Part shown: positions 42,193 through 54,416 of the stretch, in pieces
Layout: each line of letters starts with the position of its first letter
Numbering within the stretch: position 1 is the first letter of the stretch
Assembly: GCF_000525855.1 (NCBI RefSeq)
Contig: NZ_AODE01000014.1
Span: forward strand, 62,001-126,000
Length of the DNA: 64,000 bases
Reading direction: 5' to 3'
Source of the DNA: Listeria cornellensis FSL F6-0969
GTDB taxonomy: Bacteria > Bacillota > Bacilli > Lactobacillales > Listeriaceae
The notes under the pieces: generated by a model
What the model saw: only the letters and a program-made list of their open reading frames with translations
Told to the model about the DNA's origin: nothing
Databases searched by the model: none
Translations under genes and position numbers: made by a program

Positions 42193-44902
42193 TTATTTCT
42201 TCAGTTTTCCACGTAAAACCATTGGCAAAATTCCGCCATGACGGTAATAATCAATTTCTACATCCGAGTCAAAACGAACAAGTGCCTCAAATGTTTTGCG
42301 TGTGCCATCTTCTGCAACCGCCGTTACTGTGACGAAATCGAGTGGAGAAACCGTTTCATCAATAGCAACACTAATCGTTTCCCGACCAGTTAAGCCAAGT
42401 GAATCTGCGCTTTCGCCATCTTTAAACTGTAATGGTAATACACCCATCATCGCAAGGTTAGAGCGGTGAATCCGTTCGTAGCTTTTCGCAATGACTGTTT
42501 TAATACCGAGTAAATTCGTTCCTTTTGCAGCCCAGTCACGAGAAGATCCCATTCCGTAATCATCACCAGTCAGAACAACCAAACCAGTTCCAGCCTCTTG
42601 ATATTTCATCGATGCATCATAAATTGGCATAATTTCTTCCGTTGGCCAATACGTCGTATAACCGCCTTCTGTTCCTGGTGCCACTTGGTTTCTAATCCGA
42701 ATATTCGCGAATGTTCCGCGCATCATCACATCATGATGTCCACGACGCGAGCCATACGAGTTAAAGTCACGAATCGCTACACCATGCGCTTGTAAATACT
42801 TCCCAGCAGGCGTATCTTTTCCAATCGCCCCAGCTGGAGAAATATGATCCGTCGTAACAGAATCACCAAACTTACCGATCACACGAAGCCCGTCTAACGC
42901 TTCAACCGTTCCCGCTTCTGGTGACAAATTCTCAAAAAATGGTGGATTGGCAATATACGTCGAGTCAGCATCCCAGTCGTATAGTGCTTGTTCCGACGTC
43001 GCAATCGCATTCCATTCCTCATTTTGACTGAAGACATTCGCATATTCTTCGCGGAATAATTCAGGCGTTACCGTTCTTTCTACGAGCGCCTTGACTTCCT
43101 CTTGCGCCGGCCAAATATCGCTTAAAAAGACATCTTGACCATGTTCGCCTTTTCCGATTGGTTCGTGTAACATATCGATATTCGTCGTCCCAGCGAGTGC
43201 ATACGCCACGACAAGTGGTGGTGAAGCTAAGAAGTTCGCTTTTACTAACGCATGGATTCGCCCTTCAAAATTACGATTTCCACTCAAGACAGCGGAAACA
43301 AGCATATCATTGTCCACAATTGCCTGTTCAATCTCATCTTTTAGCGGTCCTGAATTCCCGATACATGTGGTACAGCCGTAACCAACAAGATCAAAACCTA
43401 ATTTATCAAGGTATGGTAGCAAACCTGCATCTTCCAAATAACCCGTCACAACTTTCGAACCTGGCGCGAGCGATGTCTTCACGAATTTCGGCACTTCAAG
43501 ACCTAGTTCCACCGCTTTTTTCGCGAGAAGTCCAGCGCTTAGCATCACGTAAGGATTCGACGTATTAGTACAGCTTGTAATCGCTGCAATCGCCACAGAA
43601 CCCGTCTTCATTGTCGATTGGTCACCATTGCCAAACGTTACTTTTGCTTCCTTATGCAAGTCTTTTTTCGATAAGCCAAATCCCTGGTTGCCGTTTGGCG
43701 CACTGATCGAGGCTTGGAAGCTCTCTTTCATTTTCGATAATGGAATCAAGTCTTGCGGACGTTTCGGTCCTGCTAAGTTCGGCTCGATCAAGCTTAAATC
43801 AAGTTCCACAACCGACGTATAGCTTGGTTCTACGTTTTCCGGTGTGAAAAACAACTCATTTTTTTGCAAGTATTCTTTCACAAGCGCAACTTGTTTTTCT
43901 TCACGGCCTGTTAAACGTAAGTACGTCAACGATTCCTCATCTACTGGGAAAAAGCCACATGTTGCGCCGTATTCTGGTGCCATATTTGCAATCGTTGCAC
44001 GGTCAGCAAGCGGCAATGTCGCCACACCTTTACCGAAGAACTCAACGAATTTGCCGACCACTTTCTTTTCACGCAGAACTTGTGTTACTTTTAATGCCAA
44101 ATCAGTTGCTGTTGCACCATTTGGTAAGGCGTTGATTAATTTAACACCAATAACTTCTGGAATTGGGAAATACGATGGTTGGCCGAGCATTCCTGCTTCT
44201 GCCTCGATTCCGCCAACGCCCCAGCCAAGTACTCCGATTCCATTGATCATCGTTGTATGCGAGTCGGTTCCGACCAAGCTATCTGGAAACGCTGTATATT
44301 CATTCTCAGCCACTTGATTCGCGATTACAACGCTTGCCAAATACTCCAAATTCACTTGATGGACAATTCCCGTTGCTGGTGGTACTGCGCGATAATTATC
44401 AAACGATTTCTGCGCCCAGTTTAAGAATTGGTAGCGCTCCATATTACGCTCAAACTCCAGTTTCATATTGATTTCTAGCGCTTCTGGATTCGCGTAACTA
44501 TCGACTTGTACCGAGTGGTCGACCACAAGATCCACTGGAATTTCTGGATTAATATCTTCCGGATTTCCACCCAGATCTGCCATCGCTTTACGAAGAGAGG
44601 CTAAGTCAACTACAGCTGGAACCCCTGTAAAATCTTGCAAAATAACACGCGCTGGTTTGAATGGAACTTCCCCGTCATTTTTCTTTGTCGCATCCCAGTG
44701 CGCTAAGTCTTCAATGTGCTTATCCGTGATGATGCGTCCGTCCGCTTGACGCAATACCGATTCAAGTAGTACGCGGATCGAGTAAGGCAGTTTTTTTAAT
44801 GGATGTTTGACCATCCGCCTCAAGTGTTTTTAATTGATAATAATGATACGTGTCGTCGCCAATTTGAAACGACTGCTTTGCTTTCTCATTCCAATTTTTC
44901 AT
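42193..44902 (-). CDS. acnA: aconitate hydratase (apparent frameshift)
   Basis: Interconverts citrate and isocitrate through aconitate with a 4Fe-4S cluster; homologous to B. subtilis CitB, which also binds RNA when the cluster is lost. Cluster cysteines are in [14 protein letters not shown] (near 442) and [12 protein letters not shown] (near 508 and 511). Start ATG 44902 has GGGAGG upstream. The T-run 44791-44797 is one too long and breaks the frame after about 36 residues. Correction gives 902 residues. A TACAAT -10 lies at 44959-44964 on the minus strand. Confidence 0.96.
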
Positions 44903-45039
44903 TAGTTTTTCCTCCCACTGTGATACCCTTCGCTCTCGTTGCAATCTTCTACTACTCTATTGTACGAAAAAAAGCGTGATAAGTAAACTAAGATAAATCG
45001 ATGCTTTGCGATAAGTAAAGATTATCGATAAAACTACGT

Positions 45040-45068
45040 CAAAAAAGCCGAACGTAAACGCTCGACTT
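45040..45068 (-). terminator. terminator after the lytic transglycosylase
   Basis: On the minus strand AGTCGAGCG and CGTTCGGCT pair with wobbles around TTTA, followed by TTTTTT. It separates the SNF2 operon from acnA. Confidence 0.75.
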
Positions 45069-45072
45069 CTTC

Positions 45073-45714
45073 TCATTTTGAGGCTACATCGTTGTTCCAC
45101 GCCTTTTTAAACTGATCGCGGTAGAACAAAATATCCTTCACATAAATATCGCTGTGATTATACTTAAAAATCGCTTGCTTCTCCTTGCCTTCCTTCGCAC
45201 CATTGTCCGCTAAAAAGTTCGCGGTAGAAAAAACAGCATCTTCCAAATCCCATGGATCCGCTTTTCCATCCTGATTCGCATCCACACCGTACCCACCGTA
45301 AGCCTTAATCACGCTCGGATCAACTAGATCATTATCAGTGAAATCACCAATGCCCCCAGTTGCTGGACACCCTTTTGCACTCCACCCCACAAATGTACAC
45401 GGCATAAACTGCATCGGGCCAATCGCGCCAACATCAGAAATCATCGGTTCTACCGTTGAAAATTTCGTCTCCACACGATGCACAGCAGCCAGCAGAAACC
45501 AATCAATACCATATTCCTTCGCCGCTGCTTGATAAATCGAAACAAACTGCTCCGGAATGTCTTGCATATACGGTTTTGGCTTTTCCTCCGCTCGAAATTG
45601 CATCAGGACAATAAGAGCCAAGCCTAATACGAACAAGGCTAAAATCGCCAAAAACATGCTGCGTCTCTGTTTGACTTTACGTAGTTGCGCCTTTGTCGGC
45701 TTTTTCTTCACCAA
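45073..45714 (-). CDS. membrane-anchored lytic transglycosylase
   Basis: 213 residues with a basic N-terminus and one membrane helix at about residues 19-40, then an SLT-type domain: VHRVETKFS with the catalytic Glu, SDVGAIGPMQFMPCTFVGWS, and AYGGYGVDANQDGKADPWDL. It cuts peptidoglycan glycan strands. Start at TTG 45714 (or GTG 45711), directly after the YflT-like gene; the ribosome binding site is weak, so it may be translationally coupled. Confidence 0.85.
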   Translation of the reverse strand: MVKKKPTKAQLRKVKQRRSMFLAILALFVLGLALIVLMQFRAEEKPKPYMQDIPEQFVSIYQAAAKEYGIDWFLLAAVHRVETKFSTVEPMISDVGAIGPMQFMPCTFVGWSAKGCPATGGIGDFTDNDLVDPSVIKAYGGYGVDANQDGKADPWDLEDAVFSTANFLADNGAKEGKEKQAIFKYNHSDIYVKDILFYRDQFKKAWNNDVASK

Positions 45715-45715
45715 T

Positions 45716-46140
45716 TTATCTCGCCAAAATCAAGATTTGACCACTGTGAAGCGCACGAACGAATTCATCGATTTGTGCATCATCTAAATCGAAATCTGAA
45801 AGCAGGCGTTTTACTGATTTATCACTCGTATTCGAAAACCATTTCGCAAAAGGACCAGCTGCATAAAGCGCGCCGTATTTTGGATTATACACTTGCGGAA
45901 TCACCAATCCACCACTAAGCGACTGCAAAATACCAGAGATTACACCAAATGCTTCTTCATTAACTGGATGCTCTTCCTCCACATTTGTCGACTCCATAAT
46001 CTCTTTTACTTCATCCTCTTGGTCTGACTTTGCTAAAATCGAGATATTCTTCTTTTTTTGTAACCTCTAACTTCAAGTTCCGTAATTTTATCCACGGCTT
46101 CTGCTTCATTTCCTGCGATAAATACTTCCCAATTATCCAT
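45716..46140 (-). CDS. YflT/GSP17M-type general stress protein (apparent frameshift)
   Basis: From ATG 46140 it begins MDNWEVFIAGNEAEAVDKIT and breaks at the T-run 46053-46059, which is one base too short. With a base added it continues NISILAKSDQEDEVKEIMES and then a Gly-rich turn ILQSLSGGLVIPQVYN to the end, 141 residues. The first 60 residues fit the YflT domain (heat-induced stress protein 17M). Its job is unknown. It lies between the SNF2 helicase and the transglycosylase with short gaps, so it belongs to one operon. Confidence 0.75.
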
Positions 46141-46163
46141 AAACACTCGCGTCCCTTCTATAA

Positions 46164-49100
46164 TCAACTCAATGTCAAAATCTCTTTTATCTCTTCTGTT
46201 GTTAAACGATGGAGCATTTGTTCCCCAGGCTGGATTAGCGCATCCATCAATGCCTGTTTTTGCTTCTGTAAATTATAGATTTTCTCTTCAATTGTGCCTT
46301 TTGTAATCATTCGAATCACTTGTACCACGTTTTTCTGCCCGATTCGATGCGCTCGACTCGCAGCTTGTTCTTCCACCGCGGGATTCCACCATAAATCATA
46401 CAAAATAACCGTGTCGGCACCTGTCAAATTCAGCCCAGTTCCACCAGCTTTCAGAGAAATAAAGAATAAATCGGCATCTCCTGCATTAAAAGCGTTCACC
46501 AGATCCATCCGACTCTTCGAAGGCGTGCCACCATCCATATAAAAATAACGATAGCCAGCATCTTCTGCTTGTGTTTTCATGATTTGTAACATCGACGTGA
46601 ACTGAGAAAAAATCAAGATTCGCTTGCCGCTTTCACGTGCTGTTTGTATTGTATCAAACAATTGTACCAGTTTACCAGAACCACCATCGTAATTTTCAAC
46701 AAAAAGCGCTGGATCGCAACAAATTTGGCGTAACCGCGTCAAACCTGCTAACAATTTAATCCGATTTTCTTGATCATTCCCATCTTTAGCAGCCAATTCT
46801 TGTTGTATTTTTTCCAAATAAGCGAGGTAAATTGTTTTTTGTGGTTCGGTTAGTTCAGAATAAAGATTTGTCTCGATTTTATCTGGTAATTCTTTGACAA
46901 CATCCCGTTTGAGACGGCGCATCAAGAACGGTCGAATCATCTGTGCCACGCGCTCATGCGATAATTCTTTAAACTTACGTAGCGATGGGAAAAAACCTGG
47001 CATAATCGTTTGAAACATCGTCCATAATTCATCGATACTATTTTCTAACGGCGTGCCACTAAGCGCAAAAACATTCGTCGTTTTGAGTGCCCGAACAGCT
47101 TGCGATGCCTTTGTATTGTAGTTTTTAATCGCTTGCGCTTCATCTAAAATAATCGTTTGGAAACGCGTCGTTAAGAATTCCTGCTCATCTTGACGCAAGG
47201 ACGGATAGGATATTAAATAGACATGCCCCGGCTCGATTTTTTGAATCAGTTCCAGTCGAATTTGTGATGTCCCGTGAATCACCGTCACTGGAATATCAGG
47301 CGCAAACTTTTCAAATTCGCTCGACCAGTTATACAAAAGAGAAGCCGGCGTCACGATTAAAACAGGTTTCATATCCGGGTTTTCTTCGATAGTCGAGGCA
47401 ATATACGTAATTGCCTGTAGCGTCTTTCCGAGCCCCATATCATCCGCCAAAACGCCGCCTAAATGATATTTTCCAAGTGATTTCATCCATTCAAAACCCG
47501 TCACTTGATACTCGCGAAGCTCTGCATTCAAATTCGTAGGCAACGGGTAGGACGTATCCTCTTGATTCACAATCTCGTGCAATAAATCGCGGAACGTCCG
47601 GCTGAACTTATTGTGCTCATTTTGCGCACTGCCCATCGCCTCATAGATTTGCATCCCACGATAAAGCGGTACTGCCATCTGTTTCCCAACTTCTTTTTTA
47701 CGAACATCTAAAATATCAAAAATCGCTTCCATTTGCTGATAACTCTCGTCTTCAAGCGACAAGAAACGCCCACTGTTCAAGCGATGATACTTCCGCTTTT
47801 CCCGCAAAGATTGCAATACTTCTTGAATTTCATCCTCATCAATACCTTGAAAATCAAATGCCACCGATAAATAATCATTATCATGCGACACATCGATGGT
47901 CGTCGTTGGCTTCACATGTTCCTCTACCATCTCTTCCAAACCATCTTCTAAATAAATCGCCACATCTGTTGCCAAACTCGGAACGACCCGATAGTAAAAT
48001 TCATAAAAGGCTCGCCTCATCTGAATTCACAACCATTTGCGTCTCCGAAAAATGAACAGGAGCTGCCTCAATGCGGTGCATAATTTTTGCTTCGGTTTCC
48101 ATATCCCGAATCATAATCCTGCCATCCGGATCCACGCTTTCCGTTAATGCAAACGGGTCAAAAACCTGCGAACCATAGTGATATTCCAGTTTTAGCACAT
48201 GCTCGTCGTTTTTTTTGCGATATCCACATCTTCGAAACGAGCGGTTGCTGAATCACCCGATCCTCAATCGACGGATCAATCTGAACGTGCCCACTTTTTT
48301 GTAGCGATGGCAATACGTAAGACATCACTTCACTAAGTTGCGCTTCCGAAAACTGTACCACTTCATTTTCCGTCACACTATGAAAATGAATCAGTGGCGT
48401 CAACTGCTCCCAAACCGCGTCACTCGGCCGATAAAAGACACCATTTAAAAACAACAACTGATAGCTTTCCAAGTAACTCGCTTGTTGCAATTCCTCCATC
48501 ACAAGCTGGTACATATCGCCGTTATCATTTTTACGAAACACGAACGAAAACGGTAACGTTCCTTTTTTAAAAAGCAAACCGCTATATTTAATATCATCAT
48601 GAATACAAATCGTGTTCTGCCCCATCAAGTCAGCCAAAATCGTCTCCGCTAAACTTGGAGGAATAATCAGCACCTTTTCCTCCGCATACGACTTGTTCCA
48701 ATAGACGCTATCCGTATCATACATCTTCGCGATTTCATTGATTTTCGTCAGCTCATTGAAAACAGCAATATCACGCTCACCGAAATAATATTCGTTCGGA
48801 TCAAAACTGAAATTTTTCGTGAAGAAATAGCTCGTATGTTGCTTTATCGCTTGCAAAAAGTCCCCGATATTTTTCACGACATACGTACGATCTTGTCCAA
48901 CCTTCAAATCCAGCGTCAACATATTTTTATCATGATTTTCCTGCATCCGTAGAATGTACTCCACCTTCAGTGGCGTTTTGGCCGTTGTATCAAATGTATC
49001 GAAATGGCGGTCCATATTTTCTTGAAACAGAGAAAGTAACGTGGTAGCCTCTTGCGCCAGAATACGCTGCTTAAAATTAGCCTTCTCCATTTTTGTTTGA

Positions 49101-49360
49101 TGCGCCTCGTGTTCTAGCTCAACTGCATAAATATGCGCGCAGATACTATTTTCTTGGAAGTAAATGCAATCACACTGATAATTCCCGCTCGCCACATGCT
49201 TCACTTCATACGAAACCCGATCATCTACAACGACAGAACGGAACATATTCGCATATGTCGTCTTCTCTTCAAAAACAGTGATTGCTCCATCTTCCAGTAA
49301 TTCGCGCCCCTTTTTCTTAATCGAAACAGGAATCATTGTGTTTTTTGGATCTGTTAACAA
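46164..49360 (-). CDS. SNF2-family helicase with SWIM zinc finger (two apparent frameshifts)
   Basis: About 1064 residues after correction. N-terminal SWIM finger (CDCIYFQENSICAH near residues 60-75), a long bacterial SNF2-associated middle part, then the ATPase: LADDMGLGKTLQAI (Walker A near 640), DEAQAIKN, SGTPLENS, and GGTGLNLTGADTVI with RAHRIGQ. A DNA translocase of unknown target. Breaks: T-run 48209-48216 one too long, and CC at 48015-48016 one too long. I prefer TTG 49360 as start (GGAG nine bases upstream) over TTG 49369, which overlaps the preceding stop. Confidence 0.92.
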
Positions 49361-49365
49361 TTCAC

Positions 49366-49935
49366 TCAACTCCTGACATTTTGGGTCATGTGATAATAAT
49401 CATGACCTGATAAAACCAAATCATACTCCGATTCGTAACCTAATTTTTTATATAAATTTAGCGCACCTTCATTTGCTTTTTCAACATTAAGCGCGATAAT
49501 CTCGCAATTTTTAGCGACAGCCAATTCTTTAAACGCATGAAGTAATTCTTTTCCAATCCCTTGACCACGATACGCCGAGTCTACCACAAGAGAATCCAGA
49601 TAATACTCGCCCATCCATGTTTCTTGCTCTGTAAACAGCGGTATTTTGTTGACAATCCCAAACATATCTTGAATGCCTTCCCACTCATCATCCATGTTTT
49701 CCGCATGCTCCCCATGATAACTCACAAGGATTCCTGCAACGACGCCATCGATTTCCTTGACCATCACATTCTCTTTACTAAACCGATAATCCGGTCGTAA
49801 AAAGCTCGCCTCAATCATTTCCAGCATCATTTCTTTACTCACACCTTCTAAAAACGGCAACTCCATATCCTCTAAAATTATATAAATAAGTGGTGCGACT
49901 TGTTCCGCATCTTCCGCTTTCGCTTGTCGTATCAT
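49366..49935 (-). CDS. GNAT-family N-acetyltransferase
   Basis: 189 residues with the acetyl-CoA-binding motif YRGQGIGKELLHAF and ALNVEKANEGALNLYKKLGY. Substrate unknown. Start ATG 49935 with GGAGG seven bases upstream. First gene of the operon GNAT, SNF2, YflT-like, transglycosylase. Confidence 0.88.
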   Translation of the reverse strand: MIRQAKAEDAEQVAPLIYIILEDMELPFLEGVSKEMMLEMIEASFLRPDYRFSKENVMVKEIDGVVAGILVSYHGEHAENMDDEWEGIQDMFGIVNKIPLFTEQETWMGEYYLDSLVVDSAYRGQGIGKELLHAFKELAVAKNCEIIALNVEKANEGALNLYKKLGYESEYDLVLSGHDYYHMTQNVRS

Positions 49936-49994
49936 CACAATTCCTCCATTCGTTTCATCAGGAAAAAATGTTCCCCTTTTTCAGTCAACAGTTC

Positions 49995-50023
49995 ATTATA
50001 TCGAAAAAAGTCCAATGTTTCAA
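49995..50023 (-). promoter_or_regulatory. promoter of the GNAT-SNF2 operon
   Basis: TTGAAA (50018-50023) and TATAAT (49995-50000) with a 17-base spacer, close to the ideal sigma-A promoter. About 60 bases before the GNAT start. Confidence 0.75.
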
Positions 50024-50070
50024 ACTAGGAAACTATTTTCACTCCAAGTCTGCACCTCCACATCCAGTTA

Positions 50071-53000
50071 TTATAGTCCTTGTGCGAAAAATTTCGTCGT
50101 ACTTCCGTGGTTTGTTGCCGTTACTTCCAGCCGTGACGGAATTCGTTCTTTCAGTTCTGGCACATGTGAAATAATACCGACAAGCCGTCCCGATTCCTGC
50201 GTTTCAAGCAGACATTCCACCGCCATTTCCAGCGATTCTGGATCCAGCGTACCAAATCCTTCATCAATAAACATCGTCTCTAGTGAAATCCCGCCAGACA
50301 TTTCCTGCACAACTTCGGCCAAGGCTAGCGCCAAAGATAGCGACGTTTTGAAGCTTTCCCCACCAGATAATGTTTTAACATGCCGTTCCAAGCCAGTATA
50401 CTCATCGTAAACTTCAAGCTCCAAACCACTTTGCACGTTTCCTTTTGACTTTTCCTTTTTGCGGTTCAGTTGAAACCTACCATTCGTCATTTTTTTCAAG
50501 CGCCCGTTTGCCCGAAGTAGAATGGTATCTAAGAAAGTGGCTAAAACAAAGCGTTCAAACGTTAGGCGTCGGTCATTTTTCCCGCGTGCCATATCCGCCA
50601 AATAGCCAATATCCGCGTATGCCTTCTCCGCCTCGCTCGTCTCCACCAGATATTTCAAAAACCGTTCGGACAACTCCGACAACTTGCGAGCAGCGTCTTT
50701 TTGCCCCATCCAGAGCTCCGCTTTTTCATGGTACGCCCGCTTTGCCTCATCATCCAATCGTTGTAGTTCTTTTAAATCCGGCTGTTCGATTCCCGCAAGT
50801 CTTGCCTCCATCTCTTTCAAACGCTCCGATACAAAATGATATCGCTGCTCAAAATCACGAATAAAGCGCTCCTTCTCGTCCAAAAGTTCCGGACTCAAAA
50901 TAGCTCGCTGATAGGAAACATAATCCGCAAAACCATTCGCCGCCATGATATCTTTAAAAATCGTGCGTTGCACTATCAAAGCATCATCTGCCTTCAAAAC
51001 TGCTTTCCCCGCCATATCACTCACCGAAACAGTCTTGTAATGTCCTTCTTTCGCCGCATTATACGCCGATTCCGAGTGTCCCTTCTTCTCTTCAAAATCA
51101 GTAATTTTCGTCGTCAACGTTTTCTGTTGTTCATAAAAGACAGCCGGATTTTGAAACTCCTCTGGTACGTCCTCCAAAAGCAAAGCATATGTCGTTTTAG
51201 CAGCGTCAACACTTTTGCTAACTTCCTCATAAACCGTCTGCAACTTCCCTTTTTCCTCGCCTAGCTTGATCATGTCCTGTTTATTCCTTTCCAGCTGTTC
51301 CTCTACACCGCTCTCTTCCGCCAGAAAATCATCCATTTCTGTGAGTTTCTTCTCTTTTTCCGCTAATTCCTCGCCATACAATACTTGTCTGTCCTTCAAA
51401 ACCTGCAATGATTCCTCCGAAGCAAATACAATTTGTTCGATCTGCCATTTTTTCTGTTCCACTTTTACCGCAATCGCTTTTAAAGCATCCTGTCTAGCGC
51501 TCTGCCCCTCTCTTGCCGTATCTACTTCCGTTTTCGTCACGCCCGAAGTTTCTAGCGCCACATTCGGATGCTCCATCGAACCACAAACAGGGCACGCATC
51601 GCCGTCTACAAGCGTTAACGCCAATATCGCCGCTTGTTCATGTTGCCACATCGCATCCAATTCCTCGTAGTTTGTTTGCGCTTCGCTAAACTGTTTCTCT
51701 GCAGCTCTCAACTCTCCACCTAACATAACAAATTCCGCTTCCCATGCATTCTTCTGTTCGCCTTTTCTTATTTCAGCTAAAACAAACGCTTCTTCTTGCT
51801 TCAACTCGGTTAGCCGTTGCTTTATTTCTGCATATTTCAGCCGCGAATCCTGCACCCATCGCGCACGTTCAGCTAATTTTTCCGATTGTTCCAACAACCC
51901 TTTTTTCCTGCAAGGTAAACCGTTCTAGTTTCTGTGCTAAATCTTGTTGTCGTCCACTTTCCTGCGCTAATTCTTGTTGCACTGCCAAAGCTCGCGTCAC
52001 TTTCGCCTCCATCGAATGGAGCAAATCTCGCTTTTTAACCCAAGCCACATATTCTAACTCGATTTCCTTCACTTTCTCTATTTCCAAATGAGCTTTTTCA
52101 AGTGCTACTTCCTGATTTTCCAGCGTTTTCAAAGCCTGCTGCTCTTCCAATTTCACCTCGTCTAGTTGTTGCTTTAAACGCAAGCACAAGGCATCTTGAT
52201 CAATCAATGTCCCAGCTTTTCGCGCTAAGCCCACAGCTTCTTGTTCTTGATTTCGCTTGCCCGATTGCTCATCCAATGCCGCTTTTTCTGCCCGCAATTT
52301 CGCTAATTGTACCCATTCCGCGATTTTTTCCTCCGCCAACGTCACATTTTTAGACGTGATTTCGGCTTTCCCCTTCGCTAAATCCATCTGTTCCTGAAGC
52401 CCATTCATCGTTTCCCGCTCTACAATCAACCGTTCTGCAAACATCAGCTCAATATCCAGCGCCGTTTTTCCCGCCAGCGCCTCCGCGTCAAAAGCCTCCT
52501 GCGTAATGCCCGTCACTTTTTCACGCAACAATCGCACTTGTTGCTCCTGCTCCTTCTGCTGACTCCACAACTGATTTTCAATAAGCTGATAGAAATGCGT
52601 ATGTGCCAACCGCTGCAAAATCGCTTCCTTCTCCTTACTCTCTGCCACAAGCAATTCCCGAAATTCGCCCTGCGGAATCATCAAAATCTGGCGAAACTGA
52701 TCCACATTCAACTGGATAATCTCTTCCATTTTCGCCCCAACATCCCGAACCGAACTCGCAAGTAGCGTCTCCTCTTTCCCATCCATTTCATATAGCTCCG
52801 CCTTCGCAGTAACTGTGGTCATCCCTTCCCCACGCTGCTTTGGAACCTCCTGCTGTGGCACACGACGAACCAAATAACGCACATCCCGAAGCAAAAATTC
52901 AAGCGATACTTCCGTCAAATCCTCCGCTTTGGCAAAATGACTCCGCAATGAAAAACCTTCCCGATCATTCGTGTTCGCCTTTCCAAAAATTGCAAAACTA

Positions 53001-53143
53001 ATCGCATCAAAAATCGTCGACTTCCCAGCGCCCGTTTTCCCAGAAATCACGAAAATCCGTTCCTGACCTAGCTCCGTAAAATCAATCGTCTCCGCCTTCG
53101 CATAAGCACCAAAAGCCTGCATCGTCAGCTTCAAAGGCCTCAT
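50071..53143 (-). CDS. sbcC: exonuclease subunit SbcC (apparent frameshift)
   Basis: Rad50-like ATPase of the SbcCD nuclease that opens hairpins and trims DNA ends. Walker A SGKTGAGKSTIFDAIS is near residue 35, followed by long coiled coils. The zinc hook CPVC is near residue 514, and the C-terminal signature LSGGESFKTSLSLALALAEV with FIDEGFGTLD is present. The T-run 51901-51906 is one too long and splits the protein in the first coiled coil. Correction gives 1023 residues. The start overlaps the sbcD stop. Confidence 0.95.
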
Positions 53144-54267
53144 TGATCCGCACCTCCCTTCACACTATCCATCGTCTCGCGCATAATCTCCACCTGCCGA
53201 TTCGACAATTCCTTCCCACTCACATGTTCAAAAAACTGCGCAAACAGCTCCAAATCATCTTTTTTAATCACATCTTCAAATCGTTCAAACTGACTATCTG
53301 TCAATTTTCCCTGCACCCGCTCCAAATGCAACACATTCGGATAAAACGCCCGCAGTTGTCCAATCGGATCAATTAACGCTCCCTCATCCAACAAGTTAAT
53401 CTGCAAGAAATCCTCATTTCCAGGCGCCACCAAACTTACCAAATCCGCCAAATAGCCTTCGATAATCCGTAAATCATGCAATGGCTCCAAATAGCGTTCT
53501 CGCACTTCCTGAAGCGCCTTCCCATCCATCGTCACAATCCGAACACTCTTCTTATCCTTCGCCTCCGAAAACGAATATTTCAGCGGCGACCCTGCATAAA
53601 AAATACTCGGATGATTAATCGCGTGCGGATGATGCAAATGCCCAAGCGCCACATAATCAAAGCCCTCAAAACAATTCGTCGACACCCGATCCACATTCCC
53701 AATCGCTAATTGCCGCTCCGAATCACTAGGAAGCCCACCTGCAACAAACGCGTGCCCCACCAAAATCTGCGCCTTATCCGGATTCCAAACCGTTCTAATT
53801 TTTGCCGTGACAGCCTGCATCGCGTCCTCAAACGACCGCACCGTCTTATCCTCAAAAGCCGCCCGAACCTGCGCCGGCTCATGATATGGAACCAACCAAA
53901 CTTGCGCCCCGTTCCACTCAATCGGCGCTAACTCCTTGCCCAACGTCCCTTGAATATGTAACCCGCTCTTCTCATACCAAGCCGAACCAAAATTTACCCG
54001 CTCCGCACTATCATGATTCCCACTAATCGCAAAAACCGGCTTCCCAAGCGCCACATTCAGCTCCATCAGCACATCATTCAAAAGCGTCACCGCATCCGCT
54101 GGCGGCACCGACCGATCATACAAGTCCCCTGCAATCACAATCCCATCGACCTGCTCTTCTTCCGCAATCCGCGCAATCTGCTCTAAAATATACCGCTGTT
54201 CCGCAAGCATCGACACACCATTCACAATCTTTCCCAAATGCCAATCCGCCGTATGTAAAAATTTCAT
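53140..54267 (-). CDS. sbcD: exonuclease subunit SbcD
   Basis: Mre11-like calcineurin-fold nuclease, 375 residues, full length. Metal motifs: TADWHLGK at the N-terminus, IAGDLYDRSVPP, SGNHDSAERVN and ALGHLHHP. Works with SbcC, whose gene overlaps by four bases. Divergent from plsC. Intact, no frameshift. Confidence 0.97.
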   Translation of the reverse strand: MKFLHTADWHLGKIVNGVSMLAEQRYILEQIARIAEEEQVDGIVIAGDLYDRSVPPADAVTLLNDVLMELNVALGKPVFAISGNHDSAERVNFGSAWYEKSGLHIQGTLGKELAPIEWNGAQVWLVPYHEPAQVRAAFEDKTVRSFEDAMQAVTAKIRTVWNPDKAQILVGHAFVAGGLPSDSERQLAIGNVDRVSTNCFEGFDYVALGHLHHPHAINHPSIFYAGSPLKYSFSEAKDKKSVRIVTMDGKALQEVRERYLEPLHDLRIIEGYLADLVSLVAPGNEDFLQINLLDEGALIDPIGQLRAFYPNVLHLERVQGKLTDSQFERFEDVIKKDDLELFAQFFEHVSGKELSNRQVEIMRETMDSVKGGADQ

Positions 54268-54347
54268 CCTAACACCTCATTATTCTATTTTATCATTATC
54301 TCCAGTATACTATATTTTCGAAAAAAACAAGAACAGCACATAAGCAC

Positions 54348-54376
54348 TAGACGTTTCCACAACTTTTCAGTATACT
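54348..54376 (+). promoter_or_regulatory. promoter of plsC
   Basis: TAGACG (54348-54353) and TATACT (54371-54376) with a 17-base spacer, 40 bases before the start codon. Confidence 0.5.
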
Positions 54377-54416
54377 AAAAACAAGACTAAAAAAAGAATT
54401 ATAGGAGTGAACCAAC